From Deferribacterales bacterium Deferri_01 (GTDB lineage Bacteria; Chrysiogenota; Deferribacteres; Deferribacterales; Geovibrionaceae): a stretch of 64,000 nucleotides of DNA. The translations under genes were made by a program, and so were the position numbers. Within the stretch, counting starts at the first letter, position 1. Every line of letters starts with the position of its first letter. The stretch lies in contig LUZY01000013.1 of NCBI GenBank assembly GCA_001603805.1, forward strand, positions 186,001 through 250,000. Direction: 5' to 3'. This document shows, piece by piece, positions 1 through 9,246 of this stretch. The notes beneath the pieces were generated by a model, which had not been told where the DNA came from, did not search any database, and saw only the letters and a program-made list of their open reading frames with translations.

Positions 1-688
1 TATTGTTAACAGAAGTGTATTCGCAGTGGAGCATCAGGCGTGGAAATTCTCTTCCTCCGTAAAGTTTATCACCTACAATAGGGAAGCCGGAGTGCGACAA
101 ATAGGCTCTTAGCTGGTGTCTGTTAGCATGCTTAAGTTCAGCGTTGACAACAGAAAAGCCTTTAAAAAACATGCGGCAGGTGAATATGACTGGATTTACT
201 CCTTTAGTATCAAGAACTTTTACTTTTTTACGTTTTGCGGCATCGATGGCGTTGTCCATATACAATCTATCTGGAAACCTGTTTTCAACTATAGCAATAT
301 ATATTTTATTAACGTCCTTAATATCAACTTTATTTCCAACAGCAGCAAGGACTCCGTCCGTTTCATGGTCCAGTCTTGAAATGAGCCTGTGTGTGTTTGG
401 TACTAAGTCACTTATGGAAATAGGATCTTCAGGCGTATGACGTTCACTGTGCATAAACGGCGGTTTGTAATAAAAAATAACATCGTTCTTGATAGAGATT
501 ATAAAAGAATCTGTATCGTAAATTTGTTCCGTTTGTTTTATTTCCAATAAAGGATTTTCATCGCCTGCAACTTCAATATCTTTTCTGACAGCTCTGCTGT
601 TCAGGCTTACTCTGCCTTCTGTTATATATTTCTTTGCGTTTCTGCGTGAAATACCGTATATCTCACTTAATCTTGCGGACAGTCTCAT
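1..688 (-). CDS. RluA-family pseudouridine synthase (3' end cut by window edge)
   Basis: Converts uridine to pseudouridine in structured RNA, most likely rRNA. Translating the minus strand from the ATG at 688 gives about 229 codons without a stop, so the gene continues off the left edge. Residues 1-50 look like an S4 RNA-binding domain (SARLSEIYGISRRNAKKYI). The catalytic motif is RLDHETDGVL at about 105-114; it keeps the catalytic Asp107 but departs from the usual RLDxxTSG. The C-terminal family signature HANRHQLRAYLSHSG is present. It diverges from prmA with only 29 bases between the two start codons, so the promoters of both genes must overlap or lie inside the neighbouring gene. Which RNA position is modified cannot be told from the sequence. 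Confidence 0.85.
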   Translation of the reverse strand, partial: MRLSARLSEIYGISRRNAKKYITEGRVSLNSRAVRKDIEVAGDENPLLEIKQTEQIYDTDSFIISIKNDVIFYYKPPFMHSERHTPEDPISISDLVPNTHRLISRLDHETDGVLAAVGNKVDIKDVNKIYIAIVENRFPDRLYMDNAIDAAKRKKVKVLDTKGVNPVIFTCRMFFKGFSVVNAELKHANRHQLRAYLSHSGFPIVGDKLYGGREFPRLMLHCEYTSVNN

Positions 689-717
689 GGACTGTATTTT
701 ATCATAACGGAGCAGAA

Positions 718-1497
718 ATGAAAGAATATAGATATTTTAAACAGAATGAAGAGTTTGAAGAAGCTCTCTTTGATATGGAACTTACTGTTATTGAAGACAG
801 TTTTAAAAATGAAGAAACGGTTTACATTGTATATTCAGACACCGATCTTACAGATATTTTCAAGAGCTTCGGAATCGAATTTACAGCAGCAGATATAAAC
901 GAAACAGGCTGGGAAGAAAAATGGAAGGAGTTCCTCCAGCCCGGCTGGCTTACAGATAATGTCTTCTTTTGCTTTGATGCCGAAACTCCCGCTCCGTCCG
1001 GCAAGGCAGTCCGCATTATTCCTGCCCTTGCTTTCGGAACAGGAACACATGCCACAACGCAGGCGGCTGCAAGGCTTCTGGAAAGTGTTTGTCAGGGAAA
1101 ATCAGTAGCAGATGTGGGCTGCGGGAGTGCGATACTTGCCATAACAGCATCTGTCTGCGGTGCTGAAAAAGTTTATGCTTTTGATATAGATGAACTCGCC
1201 ATGGGGAACGCCCATGAGAATATTGAACTCAACGGATGCAAAAATATTGAAGCATGGGCAGGTGGAATCGAGAGCCTGAACCATCATGCTGATGTGATAG
1301 TGGCAAATATTATTACTTCGGTTCTGAAAGTTATCCACGGTGAGGTCATAGCAAAACAGCCGGAATATATAGTTTACTCAGGCATACTTCAAGAAGAATA
1401 TGAAGAATTTATGTCAGATATAGATATTTCCGATTATGCGGTTGAGGCTGTGGAAGAAGTTAAGGAGTGGAAAGGAGTGCGTCTTAAAAGATGTTAG
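718..1497 (+). CDS. prmA: Ribosomal protein L11 methyltransferase PrmA
   Basis: SAM-dependent enzyme that trimethylates ribosomal protein L11. The 259-residue protein has the PrmA signature AFGTGTHATT at 105-114, the SAM-binding glycine loop DVGCGSAIL at 132-140 and VIVANIITSVL further on, matching the NPPY-like region of this family. The first ~100 residues correspond to the substrate-recognition domain, slightly shorter than in E. coli PrmA (about 293 residues). The reading frame is open further upstream, but the ATG at 718 follows a ribosome-binding site (cggag) and gives the family N-terminus. It begins a four-gene operon with overlapping stops and starts; its stop overlaps the next start by 7 bases. 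A shorter PrmA-like paralogue lies at 50633-51178. Confidence 0.9.
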   Translation: MKEYRYFKQNEEFEEALFDMELTVIEDSFKNEETVYIVYSDTDLTDIFKSFGIEFTAADINETGWEEKWKEFLQPGWLTDNVFFCFDAETPAPSGKAVRIIPALAFGTGTHATTQAAARLLESVCQGKSVADVGCGSAILAITASVCGAEKVYAFDIDELAMGNAHENIELNGCKNIEAWAGGIESLNHHADVIVANIITSVLKVIHGEVIAKQPEYIVYSGILQEEYEEFMSDIDISDYAVEAVEEVKEWKGVRLKRC

Positions 1498-2252
1498 GAG
1501 TAATAGGTGATGTGCATGGATGTGTCAGGACGCTTGATGCTCTTCTGAACAGGCTTTTCGGAGAATACGACATTCACCGGCTGATTTTCCTTGGTGATAT
1601 AGTTGACAGAGGCAGATACTCCAAGGAGGTCTGCGATCTCATTATAGAACTTAAAAAGGAGTATGATGTTACTCTCCTGTTGGGCAATCATGAGGATGTC
1701 ATGATGGACTACCTGCGCTCCTCTCTTCGTTACGGCTTTAAGCAGTTTATGAAACTTGGCGGAGACAAAACAATAAGCTCATTCACCGGAGGGCGGTTCG
1801 ACAAAGAAATGGCTCAGGGAAAGGATGTTTCACTCCTTGCTTACAAATACTTTGAGCCTTATATGGGTTTCTTCAACTCCGCAGTGATATGCGATTCAAT
1901 GGATTACGGTTTTCTCAGACTCCATTTTTCCCATGCCGGTATTGGTGATGGTTCGGGAAACGGAGATGATGAATCATTTAGTCCTCAATTCCGCTTTGTA
2001 TGGTCAAGGAATACTGATAGACGTAAAACAACATACTTCGGATACACAATGGTTCACGGTCATACTCCTGTGGTAAAGATTGACCCGCAGATAAATCCTA
2101 ACAAACCTTACATCAACCGGAATAAGAAAGGAGAGATATGCTCCATTAACCTTGATACAGGTTGTGTTTACGGTTATTTTCTTAGCTCAATGATTATTGA
2201 TGATAACGGTGATTTTGAGTTTGAGTCAGTAAAATATAAGGACAAAGGCTGA
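1491..2252 (+). CDS. Calcineurin-like metallophosphoesterase
   Basis: Cytoplasmic metal-dependent phosphatase of the PrpE/ApaH/Ser-Thr phosphatase type. The metal-ligand motifs appear in order: GDVHG at 6-10, GDIVDRG at 35-41, GNHED near 65, an HAG motif near 150 and GHTP near 190. The 253-residue length suits small bacterial protein phosphatases and diadenosine-tetraphosphate hydrolases; the sequence alone does not distinguish phosphoprotein from dinucleotide substrates. The ATG overlaps the prmA stop and the stop overlaps the rsmE start, so it is translationally coupled within an operon otherwise devoted to modification of the translation machinery. Confidence 0.88.
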   Translation: MLGVIGDVHGCVRTLDALLNRLFGEYDIHRLIFLGDIVDRGRYSKEVCDLIIELKKEYDVTLLLGNHEDVMMDYLRSSLRYGFKQFMKLGGDKTISSFTGGRFDKEMAQGKDVSLLAYKYFEPYMGFFNSAVICDSMDYGFLRLHFSHAGIGDGSGNGDDESFSPQFRFVWSRNTDRRKTTYFGYTMVHGHTPVVKIDPQINPNKPYINRNKKGEICSINLDTGCVYGYFLSSMIIDDNGDFEFESVKYKDKG

Positions 2253-2935
2253 TGAAGAGAATCTGGCTTGATGAAGTTGAAAGTTCATCCTGCGAACTGC
2301 GGGATGATGCTCATCATTATTTAAAAACAGTTCTGAGAAGCAGAGAAGGGGATGAATTCGGTATCCTCACCCCTGAAAAGTTTTGTGTGGCGAAGGTTTC
2401 CCGGATAACTAATAAGTTTACCTCCCTTGAGATTTTATCCGAACGCCCTGCTGTTAAACCATCATACAGTCTGGCTGTTTATCAATGTGTTCTCAAACGT
2501 GAATATATGGATTTTGCCGTTGAAAAGTATGCTGAACTTGGAGTGACGGAGATTATCCCTGTAATTAGCGCCCGCAGCATGAAGGATGTTAAGGATAAAT
2601 CATTCAGCAGATATCATGATATTGCGGTTAAGGCTGTTCTCCAAAGTGAAAATGAGCATGTTCCTGTTATTATGCCCCCTGTGGAGCTGGCTGATATTCA
2701 GGCAGATAATGCAGAAAAGCTTCTGTTTTATGAAAGAAAGGAGGGCAAAGAACCGCTTAAGATTCAATCCCGTGATGTAGCCATGATAATAGGCTGCGAG
2801 GGTGGTTTTGAAGATGCAGAAGTGGAAACTCTCAAATCAAAAGGCTTTCGTGTGGTATCTCCTTTTACTCCTGTTCTGAAGGCAGAAACAGCCGCTGTGG
2901 TTTTCACAGGGCTGGTGCGTATGGAGCTTGAATGA
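2252..2935 (+). CDS. rsmE: 16S rRNA (uracil-1498-N3)-methyltransferase RsmE
   Basis: SPOUT-class methyltransferase that methylates N3 of U1498 in 16S rRNA. The N-terminal part resembles the RsmE PUA-like domain (HHYLKTVLRSREGDEF) and the C-terminal part carries the trefoil-knot SAM-binding segment MIIGCEGGF followed by LKAETAAV, equivalent to the usual IGPEGGF and LRTETA motifs; the Cys in place of Pro is a mild departure. At 227 residues it is close to the family length (about 240). The start shares a base with the preceding stop (TGATG), and the end overlaps tadA by 4 bases. Confidence 0.9.
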   Translation: MKRIWLDEVESSSCELRDDAHHYLKTVLRSREGDEFGILTPEKFCVAKVSRITNKFTSLEILSERPAVKPSYSLAVYQCVLKREYMDFAVEKYAELGVTEIIPVISARSMKDVKDKSFSRYHDIAVKAVLQSENEHVPVIMPPVELADIQADNAEKLLFYERKEGKEPLKIQSRDVAMIIGCEGGFEDAEVETLKSKGFRVVSPFTPVLKAETAAVVFTGLVRMELE

Positions 2936-3411
2936 CGGATTTTCAGTTTAATGATGATGATATAAAGTTTATGAGTCTTGCAATCGAACAGGCTCTAGAG
3001 GCACGCTCAGAGGGTGAAGTGCCAATCGGTGCGGTGGTTGTGAAGGACGGTGTTGTAATAGGCAGGGGCAGAAATGCCAAAGCCGTTGCCAAAACAGCCA
3101 CAAGCCACGCAGAGATAATAGCCATCGAAGACGCCTCCAAAAACACAGGCGACTGGCGGCTTGATGAGTGCAGTCTTTATGTTACGGTCGAACCGTGCCT
3201 GATGTGCGCCGGAACAATAATACACTCCCGCATACGCAATGTGGTTTTCGGCGTGCCTGAACCTAAGTTCGGCGGAGTGATCAGTCTTGCGAACACCTTT
3301 GATATTCAGGGGCTTAATCACAAGGTTAACTACAAACACGGCATCTTTGAGGACGAGATCAGAGAGATGCTGAAGAGCTTTTTCAGAGATTTAAGAAACG
3401 GAAGGCTTTGA
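2932..3411 (+). CDS. tadA: tRNA-specific adenosine deaminase TadA
   Basis: Zinc-dependent deaminase that makes inosine at the wobble position of tRNA-Arg(ACG). The catalytic HAE is at 59-61 (His ligand and proton-shuttling Glu), and the second zinc motif PCLMC is at 88-92. The rest of the family pattern follows, including RIRNVVFGVPEPKFGG. The protein has 159 residues, normal for TadA. It is last in the prmA operon, and its 3' end overlaps the 3' end of the convergent EamA gene by 21 bases, leaving no room for a separate terminator. Confidence 0.92.
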   Translation: MTDFQFNDDDIKFMSLAIEQALEARSEGEVPIGAVVVKDGVVIGRGRNAKAVAKTATSHAEIIAIEDASKNTGDWRLDECSLYVTVEPCLMCAGTIIHSRIRNVVFGVPEPKFGGVISLANTFDIQGLNHKVNYKHGIFEDEIREMLKSFFRDLRNGRL

Positions 3412-4275
3412 TTTTTTCCCTGCGCTGCCCCATACCGGCAGAATAATTCCCGCTATTATCATGAACATACCTATAAACTGCGCTGCCGCAGTTGTCTCTT
3501 TCAGAAGCATGTGTGCCAGAATAACCGTGAAAACAGGCTCGATTGACGATGCTATGCAGGTGAGCGAAGGACCTATTTCTTTCAATGCCTTATAAAGCAG
3601 AATTGTTGACATTGACGAAGGCACTATCCCTATGAGCACAGCAAGAAAAAGCTGATAAGGCGTCAGGCGGAACACATCTGTTCCTGTGATGAAAAACAGA
3701 ACTGCGGATGCCGTTAGCATAAAGAAGAAGGTCAATGCAAAAGCATCTATATTATCAAGTATATTCCGTGTAATTATTATATAGGTGGAGAACATCATCA
3801 TCGCAGCGAAAGCAAGCCCTATTCCCGCAAGGTCCACATTGGAGGAAAACGCCTCATAAAGAACAAACGCCGAACCTGCGAATGCTGTGACTGCTGCGAT
3901 AAGATGCAGCCTGTTGAGCTGCTTTCTGAAAACCGCCCACGAGATCAATATAACAGCCGTGGGGTAAAAATAAAAAATAAGTTCCGTAGTTACAGCGGAA
4001 ATATATTTAACTGATGATACGAAAAAAAATGCCTGCGGCAAAAACAAACAAACCGCAGCAAGCATGATTCTTACAATATTTGCTTTGCTTGTCATGAGAA
4101 CCGGAAGTTTTCCGGTCAGAACAAGAAACACAGCTATTGACAATGCACCGAATGTAAAACGGTAAAAAAGCATTTGTGTTGATGTGAATCCGGCATCGTA
4201 GCAAAGTTTGGCAAAAACAGGCAGGGTGGAAAAGCCAAGAGCAGACAAAACGGAATAGATTATGCCTCTTAACAT
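3391..4275 (-). CDS. EamA-family (drug/metabolite transporter) permease
   Basis: Inner-membrane transporter of the DMT superfamily, with about ten hydrophobic helices arranged as two five-helix EamA halves. The protein begins MLRGIIYSVLSALGFSTLPV, and the second half begins near VDLAGIGLAFAAMMMFSTY. Substrate is unknown; relatives export amino acids or other metabolites. The ATG at 4275 is preferred over an upstream TTG at 4284 because an AAGAG ribosome-binding site lies about 9 bases before it. It is the last gene of the long minus-strand cluster that starts near 12.1 kb, 12 bases after priA. Confidence 0.85.
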   Translation of the reverse strand: MLRGIIYSVLSALGFSTLPVFAKLCYDAGFTSTQMLFYRFTFGALSIAVFLVLTGKLPVLMTSKANIVRIMLAAVCLFLPQAFFFVSSVKYISAVTTELIFYFYPTAVILISWAVFRKQLNRLHLIAAVTAFAGSAFVLYEAFSSNVDLAGIGLAFAAMMMFSTYIIITRNILDNIDAFALTFFFMLTASAVLFFITGTDVFRLTPYQLFLAVLIGIVPSSMSTILLYKALKEIGPSLTCIASSIEPVFTVILAHMLLKETTAAAQFIGMFMIIAGIILPVWGSAGKKSKPSVS

Positions 4276-4287
4276 ATCAGACAACTC

Positions 4288-6234
4288 TTACATAAAAAAA
4301 TACGGGTCACGGTCAACCTTCATAATGACGGCAGTTTTGCCGAGTTTATTAAAGGCTGATACTGCTAAGGTTATTGCTCTTTTCAGAAGAGCGGTATCGC
4401 TGCTTTTCATAAGGATAGAGTACCTGTATTTGTTGCGTATCTTATAAACAGGTGCCTGAGTCGGTTTTTTTATATCTATACCTGCCGGGAGAGAATTTAA
4501 TGCCTGCTTGACGCTTTGAGCGGCATCATAGACAGTTTCCTCCCTTGAATGACTGAAAATAAGCCTGCAAAGCTTACCGGATGGAGGGTATCCGAATGGC
4601 TCACGGCGCATCATTTCAAAATCATAAAAATCATCAGGACGATTCATAGCCATGTCAAAAATTTCCATATCCGGAGAATAGGTCTGAATTATCACTTTGC
4701 CCTCTTTCTCGCATCTCCCTGAACGTCCGGAAAGCTGAACTAGAAGCTGAAACGCACGCTCATGAGCCCTGAAATCAGGAAGAGAAAACATATTATCCAG
4801 ATTAAGCACGGCAGAAAGAGTCACATCAGGAAAGTGAAGTCCCTTTGCCACAAGCTGTGTGCCTACCAGAACCTTAAACTTTCCGTCACGAAAATCATCC
4901 AGCATTTTACTTAGTTTGCTTTGGGATGTAACACTGTCTGTGTCAAGTTTCATCACCGGTATTCCCAGAAGCTGTTCCAGAACTTCTGCCACACGCTCCG
5001 TTCCTGCTCCGTAGTCTCTGGTCTGGGTGCTGCCGCAGTGAGTGCAGTGGGGGATTTTATATTCCGAGGCGCAGTAATGGCACTTAGTGACGTTTCTTGA
5101 TTTATACCATGTGAGAGCAACAGAGCAGTTGGGGCAGTGTATGGTTTTTCCGCATTTTTCGCAGTAGAGTGTATGGGAATAGCCTTTGCGGTTTATGAGT
5201 AGTATCGCCTGCTCACCACGCTGAACAGTGGCGGAGAGTTCGTCATACAGGCGTTCGGATATTATATGATCTATAGGGTCGCAGGAGCGCATATCCACGG
5301 TCTCTATCACAGGCATACATGCTGCATGCCTTGTGGTGAGCCTGTGTAGTTTATATTTCCCTGTTTTTGCATTGTACATGCTTTCAAGGGATGGAGTAGC
5401 ACTGCCAAGAATCACTGTGGCTCCCAGAATACTTCCGTACAGGACAGCCATATCACGAAGCTGGTAAGAGGGTGCTTCCTCCTGTTTGTAGCTTTGTTCA
5501 TGCTCCTCATCCACGATTATAAGACCAATATTCTCAGCCGGAACAAACAGGGCGCTCCTTGCGCCGATAAGCACCGGGGCTTCACCTTTAGCAAAGCTCC
5601 AGAAAGCTTCTTTGCGTTTTTTAGGTGTGTGTCTGCTGTGGTAGGAGGGAACCTCGAATCCCAGTCTTTTTGAAATCCGGTCAACCATCTGCGGAGTGAG
5701 GGATATTTCCGGTACAAGGTAAAGCACCTTTTGTCCGGCAGCTATGACATCTTTTGCCAGCTCTATATATATTTCTGTTTTGCCGCTTCCTGTTACTCCG
5801 TGAATAAGGTGTACTGAGAATTTTCCGCTGTCTGCCTTTATCGCCTCGTACACTTCCTGCTGGTCGTCATTAAGTTTCAGTTCTTCTTTTGATTTCAGCA
5901 TTTTAACAGGGACAGGGCAGGGGTCGGATTCTGTTACAGATTTGGACACGACACCCGAAAAAGCAAGCCCGGGCGGATTTACATAGTAATCCGCCATTGT
6001 TTCAATTAGCTTGAGAAAAGGATCTGTAAACAGAGGAGCATCTTCAAATATTTCTGTAATTTCACGGTATTTGACACCTTCTTTAAGCTCCATTGCCTTA
6101 CGCAGAACCGCTCCGGTGAGGACTCTGGATGCGAGGGGAACTTTAACCCTCTGCCCCCTGTGAAGCGGCGTATGGGAGATGTAAGTGTAAACGCCGCCTG
6201 CGGGAACGGGCAGAAGGATGTCATAATATGTCAA
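4288..6234 (-). CDS. priA: Primosomal protein N' (replication restart helicase PriA)
   Basis: 3'-5' DNA helicase that reloads the replisome at stalled forks. The Walker A motif GVTGSGKT is at 146-153, followed by DEEHEQSYK (DEEH box), GSATPSLES and a PriA zinc-binding region with cysteine pairs (CEKCG, CPNC, CHYC, CTHCG). Later helicase motifs include GTERVAEVLEQ and VGTQLVAKGLHFPDV. At 648 residues it is shorter than E. coli PriA (732), mostly in the N-terminal DNA-binding part. The start is a TTG at 6234 preceded by GGGGAG; the first nearby ATG is out of frame. It lies three bases after the acyl-CoA synthetase stop and is probably translated by coupling. Confidence 0.93.
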   Translation of the reverse strand: MTYYDILLPVPAGGVYTYISHTPLHRGQRVKVPLASRVLTGAVLRKAMELKEGVKYREITEIFEDAPLFTDPFLKLIETMADYYVNPPGLAFSGVVSKSVTESDPCPVPVKMLKSKEELKLNDDQQEVYEAIKADSGKFSVHLIHGVTGSGKTEIYIELAKDVIAAGQKVLYLVPEISLTPQMVDRISKRLGFEVPSYHSRHTPKKRKEAFWSFAKGEAPVLIGARSALFVPAENIGLIIVDEEHEQSYKQEEAPSYQLRDMAVLYGSILGATVILGSATPSLESMYNAKTGKYKLHRLTTRHAACMPVIETVDMRSCDPIDHIISERLYDELSATVQRGEQAILLINRKGYSHTLYCEKCGKTIHCPNCSVALTWYKSRNVTKCHYCASEYKIPHCTHCGSTQTRDYGAGTERVAEVLEQLLGIPVMKLDTDSVTSQSKLSKMLDDFRDGKFKVLVGTQLVAKGLHFPDVTLSAVLNLDNMFSLPDFRAHERAFQLLVQLSGRSGRCEKEGKVIIQTYSPDMEIFDMAMNRPDDFYDFEMMRREPFGYPPSGKLCRLIFSHSREETVYDAAQSVKQALNSLPAGIDIKKPTQAPVYKIRNKYRYSILMKSSDTALLKRAITLAVSAFNKLGKTAVIMKVDRDPYFFM

Positions 6235-6237
6235 ATT

Positions 6238-7803
6238 TTACTCCCCGGAGTGATGCCCCGTGTTGAAGTGACCGGAAAGAACCTCTCTTTTCAACTCACG
6301 CTTGAGCACTTTGCCTGTGGCAGTGAGGGGCAGATCCTTTCTTATATAGACATGGCGAGGTATTTTGTAATTTGCAAGCTTTTCACGCAGATATTTTTTA
6401 ATATCTTTAACATCAAGGTTTGAGCCTTCTTTCGGTTTGATATAAGCGTCAGGTACTTCACCGCTTGCCTCATCAGGCAGACCTATTACAGCCGCCACTT
6501 CAACGCCTTCGTATTTATGAAGCACTTCTTCAATCTCTCTGGGGTAAACGTTCATACCTTTAACAAGAATAAGATCTTTTTTGCGGTCTACTATGTATAT
6601 GAAGCCGTCTTTATCTACTTTAGCAAGGTCGCCTGTAAAAAGCCATCCGTTGCGGATTGTAGTTTCCGTGAGTCCGGGCATGTTCCAGTAGCCTTTCATA
6701 ACATTAGGTCCTTTTACAATCAGCTCGCCCACTGCACCCACCGGAACTTCCATCTCGTTTTCATCAATGACCTTGACCTGAACACCGTCAAGAGCAGGAC
6801 CTACAGAAAGCGGTTTTTGTCTATTCAGAAGGTTTACCGAAACAACAGGTGATGCCTCTGAAAGACCATAGCCTTCTATAATTGTTTTCCCGAACTTGTT
6901 TTTAAACTGTTTTAAAGTTTCCTCAGGAAGAGGCGCACCGCCGCTCACATGAAGCCTTATGGGGTAAATAAATTTGATAAACCATGCGGGCATCTTGGAT
7001 TTCAGCAGTGCTGTATAAACTTGAGGAACACCGAGGAAGAAGGTGGGACGTTTGAAAATGAGTATGTTTTTAAAGCTTTTCTTCTTTAAGTCATTCACTC
7101 CTTCCAAAATGATCACGGATGACCCGCAGAATGTGGGCAGGATAAGACATGTCATCATTGCATAGGAGTGGAAAGAGGGGAGGAAAAGCAGGAATTTTTC
7201 CTTAGAGCGGACATCAAACCGCGAAGCACAGGCAGCAGCATTTGCAATAAGATTTCTGTGTGTGAGTTCTGCTCCTTTGGGGTGTCCTGTTGTGCCGGAG
7301 GAGTAGATGAGAAGAGCCGAGTCCATCTCTGTCACATCCGGTTTTACATCTTTATCTGAAAGATTTTCTGAAATTGTATAAAAGTTTTCCGAACGGAATG
7401 CCGTTTCCTGGTAAGCCATAACAGCTTTCAGGGTCTTAATGTCTTTGTCTATTTTATTGGCAACCTCGTGGAACTCCGGGGATGTTACAAAAATTTTAGC
7501 TCCGCTGTCTTTGAGTATGTACGCCACTTCGTCTTTTTTAAGGAATATATTTACCGGAACAACGACAGCACCACATTTTGCGGCAGCAAAAAGAGTAAAA
7601 ACAAATTCAGGAGAGTTTTCAAGCATTATTGCTATCCTGTCCCCTTTTTCGATACCTTTAAGCTGCATGGCTGCGGCTATTTTATTAGTTATTCTGTTGG
7701 CTTCGCCGTAAGTGATTTTGGATTCCTGAAAATGAAGGTAGATTTTTTTAGGCTGAATTTTTGCCCTGTCAATAAGCATTTGGGCAAGGTTGTTAAAATT
7801 CAT
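6238..7803 (-). CDS. AMP-binding acyl-CoA synthetase
   Basis: ATP-dependent fatty acyl-CoA (or related acid) ligase of the ANL superfamily. Core motifs are all present: the phosphate loop YSSGTTGHPKG near 167-177, EGYGLSEASP, the TGDLAKVDKDGFIYIVDRKK hinge region and the C-terminal catalytic lysine in TATGKVLKREL. The 521-residue length is typical of FadD-like enzymes. Fatty acids are the best guess as substrates, but chain length cannot be inferred. The ATG lies inside the end of maf (11-base overlap), so it is translationally coupled in the operon. Confidence 0.88.
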   Translation of the reverse strand: MNFNNLAQMLIDRAKIQPKKIYLHFQESKITYGEANRITNKIAAAMQLKGIEKGDRIAIMLENSPEFVFTLFAAAKCGAVVVPVNIFLKKDEVAYILKDSGAKIFVTSPEFHEVANKIDKDIKTLKAVMAYQETAFRSENFYTISENLSDKDVKPDVTEMDSALLIYSSGTTGHPKGAELTHRNLIANAAACASRFDVRSKEKFLLFLPSFHSYAMMTCLILPTFCGSSVIILEGVNDLKKKSFKNILIFKRPTFFLGVPQVYTALLKSKMPAWFIKFIYPIRLHVSGGAPLPEETLKQFKNKFGKTIIEGYGLSEASPVVSVNLLNRQKPLSVGPALDGVQVKVIDENEMEVPVGAVGELIVKGPNVMKGYWNMPGLTETTIRNGWLFTGDLAKVDKDGFIYIVDRKKDLILVKGMNVYPREIEEVLHKYEGVEVAAVIGLPDEASGEVPDAYIKPKEGSNLDVKDIKKYLREKLANYKIPRHVYIRKDLPLTATGKVLKRELKREVLSGHFNTGHHSGE

Positions 7804-8386
7804 GCAGTCCCCCCGGTCTTATTCCTGATTTCATAAGCTGCTGAAAAAGCCTGCTGACAGGCAGACCGACAACATTGTCATAATCGCCGTCTATTTTTTC
7901 AACCATGAGGCAGCCTTTTCCCTGAATGGCGTATGAACCTGCTTTGTCAAAGGGTTCTTCTGTTTCTATATACCAGTCAATGAAATCATCACCGTATTCA
8001 CGGAAATAAACGTCTGTGGATTCATAAAATCTGTCGCAGATGCTGTCACGCTTGTTAACAAGGGCAACACCGGTTATCACCGTATGTTTTTTCCCGCTGA
8101 GAGCACGGAGTGTGTTTTTTGCATCTTCAGCGTCTTTTGGTTTGCCGTATATCACGCCGTCCAGCGTGACGATGGTGTCAGCACCGATTATGTATGCCTC
8201 GTCATAGATGTTTGCCACGTTGTATGCTTTCATAGCCGCAAGGCGCATTGCCTGATGCCCGAAATCGGGATCATCGGTAAGTTCTTCTTTAATGTCTGAT
8301 GTTACATACTGAAAGTTCATGCCTATGCGTGTCATAAGCTCCCTGCGTCTGGGTGAGCCGCTGGCAAGTATTATTTTCTGAATCAT
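7793..8386 (-). CDS. maf: Maf-family nucleoside triphosphate pyrophosphatase
   Basis: Hydrolyses non-canonical or canonical pyrimidine nucleoside triphosphates (dTTP/UTP type) to monophosphates; members are described as house-cleaning or septum-related enzymes. The N-terminal signature ASGSPRRRELMTRIG is followed by GADTIVTLDG and later FDKAGSYAIQGKG and DYDNVVGLPVS, all family motifs. 197 residues is a normal length. ATG at 8386 has a good ribosome-binding site (GGAG, 9 bases upstream). It starts 13 bases after the end of the Gx transporter gene. Confidence 0.93.
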   Translation of the reverse strand: MIQKIILASGSPRRRELMTRIGMNFQYVTSDIKEELTDDPDFGHQAMRLAAMKAYNVANIYDEAYIIGADTIVTLDGVIYGKPKDAEDAKNTLRALSGKKHTVITGVALVNKRDSICDRFYESTDVYFREYGDDFIDWYIETEEPFDKAGSYAIQGKGCLMVEKIDGDYDNVVGLPVSRLFQQLMKSGIRPGGLHEF

Positions 8387-8399
8387 ATTTTCTGCTCCG

Positions 8400-8933
8400 T
8401 TACTGCGATCTTTTCAGATACCCGTTTATCATAAGCGCCGTATAACCGGTGAAAATTCCGCAGGCTGTCGAAACGGCGGCAAAATAGGGTAAAAGCCCGT
8501 AAATCGCCGGGCTCTGAATGTATAAAATACCGGCCATAAAGAACTGAACGGTGATATGAACCAGCCCGCCCAATGCCCCCATACTGACCGAAGTTATGAA
8601 TCTACCGCATAATTTAAAATATGTCAGCATTAAAAACGTGGATGCCAAAGTTGCTGGTAGTCCTATGGAAACTTTGACAATAAAATTGCCTGTTACCAGA
8701 GGTACTATTATGGCTTTCAGGAAGGCAACTGCGAACGCCGCTTTGAAGTCAAGCATTGTGATTGCAAGCATGATTCCGATATTTGCAAGTCCGAGGCGCA
8801 AGCCCGGTAAAGGCAGCCCGATGAAGTTTTCCGCTATCCCGAAAACTATGGACAAAGCGGTAAAAACCCCTATTAGTGCAGTTCTATCTTGATATGGCGT
8901 CAAGTCCTTTGTCATCATCTTCACATCTGACAT
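8400..8933 (-). CDS. Gx transporter family protein (heptaprenyl diphosphate synthase component I-like)
   Basis: Small integral membrane protein of the family called Hpre_diP_synt_I or Gx transporter, recognised by LPGLRLGLANIGIML and GNFIVKVSIGLPATLAS. About five to six hydrophobic helices span the protein. The family name comes from an old assignment as a subunit of a prenyl diphosphate synthase; the fold is that of an ECF-type or vitamin-uptake S component, so its real role is uncertain. ATG 8933 with AAGG about 9 bases upstream is preferred to a TTG at 8942. The start lies inside the NusG-II gene (50-base overlap). A polyprenyl synthase sits further upstream in the same operon. Confidence 0.78.
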   Translation of the reverse strand: MSDVKMMTKDLTPYQDRTALIGVFTALSIVFGIAENFIGLPLPGLRLGLANIGIMLAITMLDFKAAFAVAFLKAIIVPLVTGNFIVKVSIGLPATLASTFLMLTYFKLCGRFITSVSMGALGGLVHITVQFFMAGILYIQSPAIYGLLPYFAAVSTACGIFTGYTALMINGYLKRSQ

Positions 8934-9246
8934 AAACAGCAACCTTGTTCGGAATACACACGGCGGCGTCTCCGCAGGCTGAAACCCAGCCAGTGAGAAC
9001 GCATATCTGCGCCGGACAGTCCGATTCTTTTATTCTGGCTCTTCCGTCTTTCACTTCCAGAATCATCGCATGCCCTGTTTCTTCTCTTAGGTCGTAAAGG
9101 TGATTATGGAAGGGAATATTCTTTTCCCCGTTTTCGGTGACAAGTACAAGAGAAGGCGCACCGGAAGGGGTGAACAGATTTTTTATAAAGAATACTGAAA
9201 TAAACAGCAAAACTATTACAACTATATCTGCCGCTTTAATTTTCAA
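8884..9246 (-). CDS. NusG domain II-containing protein
   Basis: Short protein (120 residues) with one N-terminal membrane anchor (about residues 7-23) followed by an extracytoplasmic NusG_II domain. The recognisable core is KESDCPAQICVLTGWVSACG followed by AAVCIPNKVAVYV, with three conserved cysteines. The family is regularly found next to Gx transporter and ApbE genes; the biochemical role is not established. Here it overlaps apbE upstream by 11 bases and the Gx transporter downstream by about 50 bases. Confidence 0.82.
   Translation of the reverse strand: MKIKAADIVVIVLLFISVFFIKNLFTPSGAPSLVLVTENGEKNIPFHNHLYDLREETGHAMILEVKDGRARIKESDCPAQICVLTGWVSACGDAAVCIPNKVAVYVRCEDDDKGLDAISR

Noticed and set aside
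8400-9246. Frameshift or gene fusion between the Gx transporter and the NusG-II gene because of their large overlap
   Set aside because: Both proteins are complete with their own family motifs and starts; overlap of about 50 bases is coupling rather than a mutation.
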